Origin: PNAI01 sp964575715
Lineage (GTDB): Bacteria > Pseudomonadota > Alphaproteobacteria > Rhizobiales > Xanthobacteraceae
DNA length: 32,695 bases
NCBI GenBank assembly: GCA_964575715.1
Contig: CAZNSG010000026.1
Span: 1 to 32,695 of the forward strand
Direction of reading: 5' to 3'
This document shows positions 32,013 to 32,695 of this stretch, one piece after another. The notes under the pieces are model-generated. The model was not told the origin of the DNA. It saw only the letters and a program-made list of their open reading frames with translations, and ran no database searches. Made by a program: the position numbers and the translations under genes. Each line of letters begins with the position of its first letter. Position 1 is the stretch's first letter.

Positions 32013-32600
32013 TTATTCTTCCGCCGGGCCGCCTTGCCAGCGCTTGACGACTTTGGTTTCGACCCCAAAAAAATCGAGCAGGCGGCCGACGGTGTGATTG
32101 ATGATGTCGTCCACCGTTTTCGGCCGGTTGTAGAACGCGGGCACGATCGGTGCGACGATCGCGCCGATGTCGGCGAGCGTGGTGAGCGTGCGCAAATGAC
32201 CGCCGTGCAGCGGCGTCTCGCGCACCGCCAGCACCAGCCGGCGGCGTTCCTTGAGCACGACATCGGCCGCGCGCGAGAGCAGCGAACTCGTCACGCCGGT
32301 GGCGATTTCGCTCATGGACTTGATCGAGCACGGCGCCACAATCATGCCCATGGTCAAGAACGAACCCGACGAGATCGACGCGCCGATGTCGGCAATGGGA
32401 TGATTGACCGATGCCAGCGCGCGGACATCTTTGGGCTTGTAGTCGGTCTCATAGACCAGCGTCATTTCCGCGGACTTGCTCATCACCAGGTGGGTTTCGA
32501 TGTCGGTATCTTTCAGCAGCTCCAACAGCCGGATGCCATAGATCGCGCCGGAGGCGCCGGAGATGCCGACCACGAGCCGGCGCGGAGTCTTGTTGTTCAT
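32013..32600 (-). CDS. ubiX: UbiX-family flavin prenyltransferase
   Basis: Makes prenylated FMN by joining a dimethylallyl group to reduced FMN; this is the cofactor needed by UbiD enzymes. It is 195 residues, the normal family length. The N-terminal flavin-binding loop VVGISGASGAIYG (10-22), THLVMSKSA, the APCSIKSMSEIATG stretch and the C-terminal AFYNRP segment are all as expected. It is the most upstream of the minus-strand set ubiX, CMD family, UbiD, amidase. Its pairing with the UbiD gene about 700 bp away makes a dedicated cofactor supply for that decarboxylase likely, although it could also serve ubiquinone synthesis. Confidence 0.95.
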   Translation of the reverse strand: MNNKTPRRLVVGISGASGAIYGIRLLELLKDTDIETHLVMSKSAEMTLVYETDYKPKDVRALASVNHPIADIGASISSGSFLTMGMIVAPCSIKSMSEIATGVTSSLLSRAADVVLKERRRLVLAVRETPLHGGHLRTLTTLADIGAIVAPIVPAFYNRPKTVDDIINHTVGRLLDFFGVETKVVKRWQGGPAEE

Positions 32601-32618
32601 CGGTAATTCTCTTCCCTT

Positions 32619-32695
32619 AGAGCATGATCCCGAAAAAGCCTGCCCCGGACTTGATCCGGGGTGGGAACCGGTTTCCCGCCTTCGCGAGCCTACTC
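32619..32695. repeat. Intergenic repeat, AGAGCATGATCC type, cut by window edge
   Basis: Starts AGAGCATGATCCCGAAAAA and contains GGGAACCGGTTT, the two halves of a repeat I recall as abundant in Rhizobiales genomes. A short hairpin CCCCGGACTTGATCCGGGG (32643-32661) lies between them. It lies upstream of ubiX and continues beyond the window. Confidence 0.65.

Overview
The window is GC-rich, densely coded DNA from an alphaproteobacterium. Gene content and the many interspersed palindromic repeats best fit a member of the Hyphomicrobiales (Bradyrhizobium, Rhodopseudomonas or Xanthobacteraceae type). That assignment is inferred from recognition alone, because there is no rRNA or marker gene here. 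I see no tRNA, rRNA, CRISPR array, prophage or transposase gene.

Layout. (1) 1-4115, minus strand: the end of a nitrate/sulfonate/taurine-type ABC ATPase, a D-tartrate dehydratase-like enolase-superfamily enzyme, and two tandem Bug/TctC solute-binding proteins. (2) 4242-11312, plus strand: a metal-dependent cyclase-family hydrolase; a DUF433/DUF5615 toxin-antitoxin pair bracketed by a 47-bp direct repeat; msrB; a three-gene set (ThDP enzyme, 4,5-dihydroxyphthalate decarboxylase-like protein, FAH-family hydrolase); and a NitT/TauT-type binding protein. (3) 11580-20770, plus strand: a complete tripartite RND efflux operon in the order outer-membrane lipoprotein, adaptor, MdtB-like pump, MdtC-like pump. 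(4) 20927-25949, minus strand: an iron/putrescine-class ABC importer operon (fused permease, ATPase, alpha/beta hydrolase, binding protein). A repeat element sits inside it between the permease and ATPase genes. (5) 26064-27793, plus strand: a DUF2848 protein and an NMT1/THI5-like protein without a signal peptide. (6) 27987-32600, minus strand: UbiX, a carboxymuconolactone-decarboxylase-family protein, a UbiD-family decarboxylase and an amidase.

Taken together, this is an accessory catabolic and transport region. It holds several uptake systems for small organic acids or similar solutes, several hydrolases and decarboxylases, and one drug or toxicant exporter. The substrates cannot be read from the sequence.

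The most unusual structures are two rearrangement scars. At 5169-5985 the 3' end of the cyclase gene is repeated exactly beyond the toxin-antitoxin pair, and the second copy is fused to what looks like the first codons of the downstream ThDP-enzyme gene. At 24014-24221 a palindromic repeat lies between the permease and ATPase genes. It is flanked by two copies of the ATPase start that differ only at third codon positions, and the repeat itself reads through as a 67-codon frame that keeps stop/start (TGATG) overlaps on both sides.
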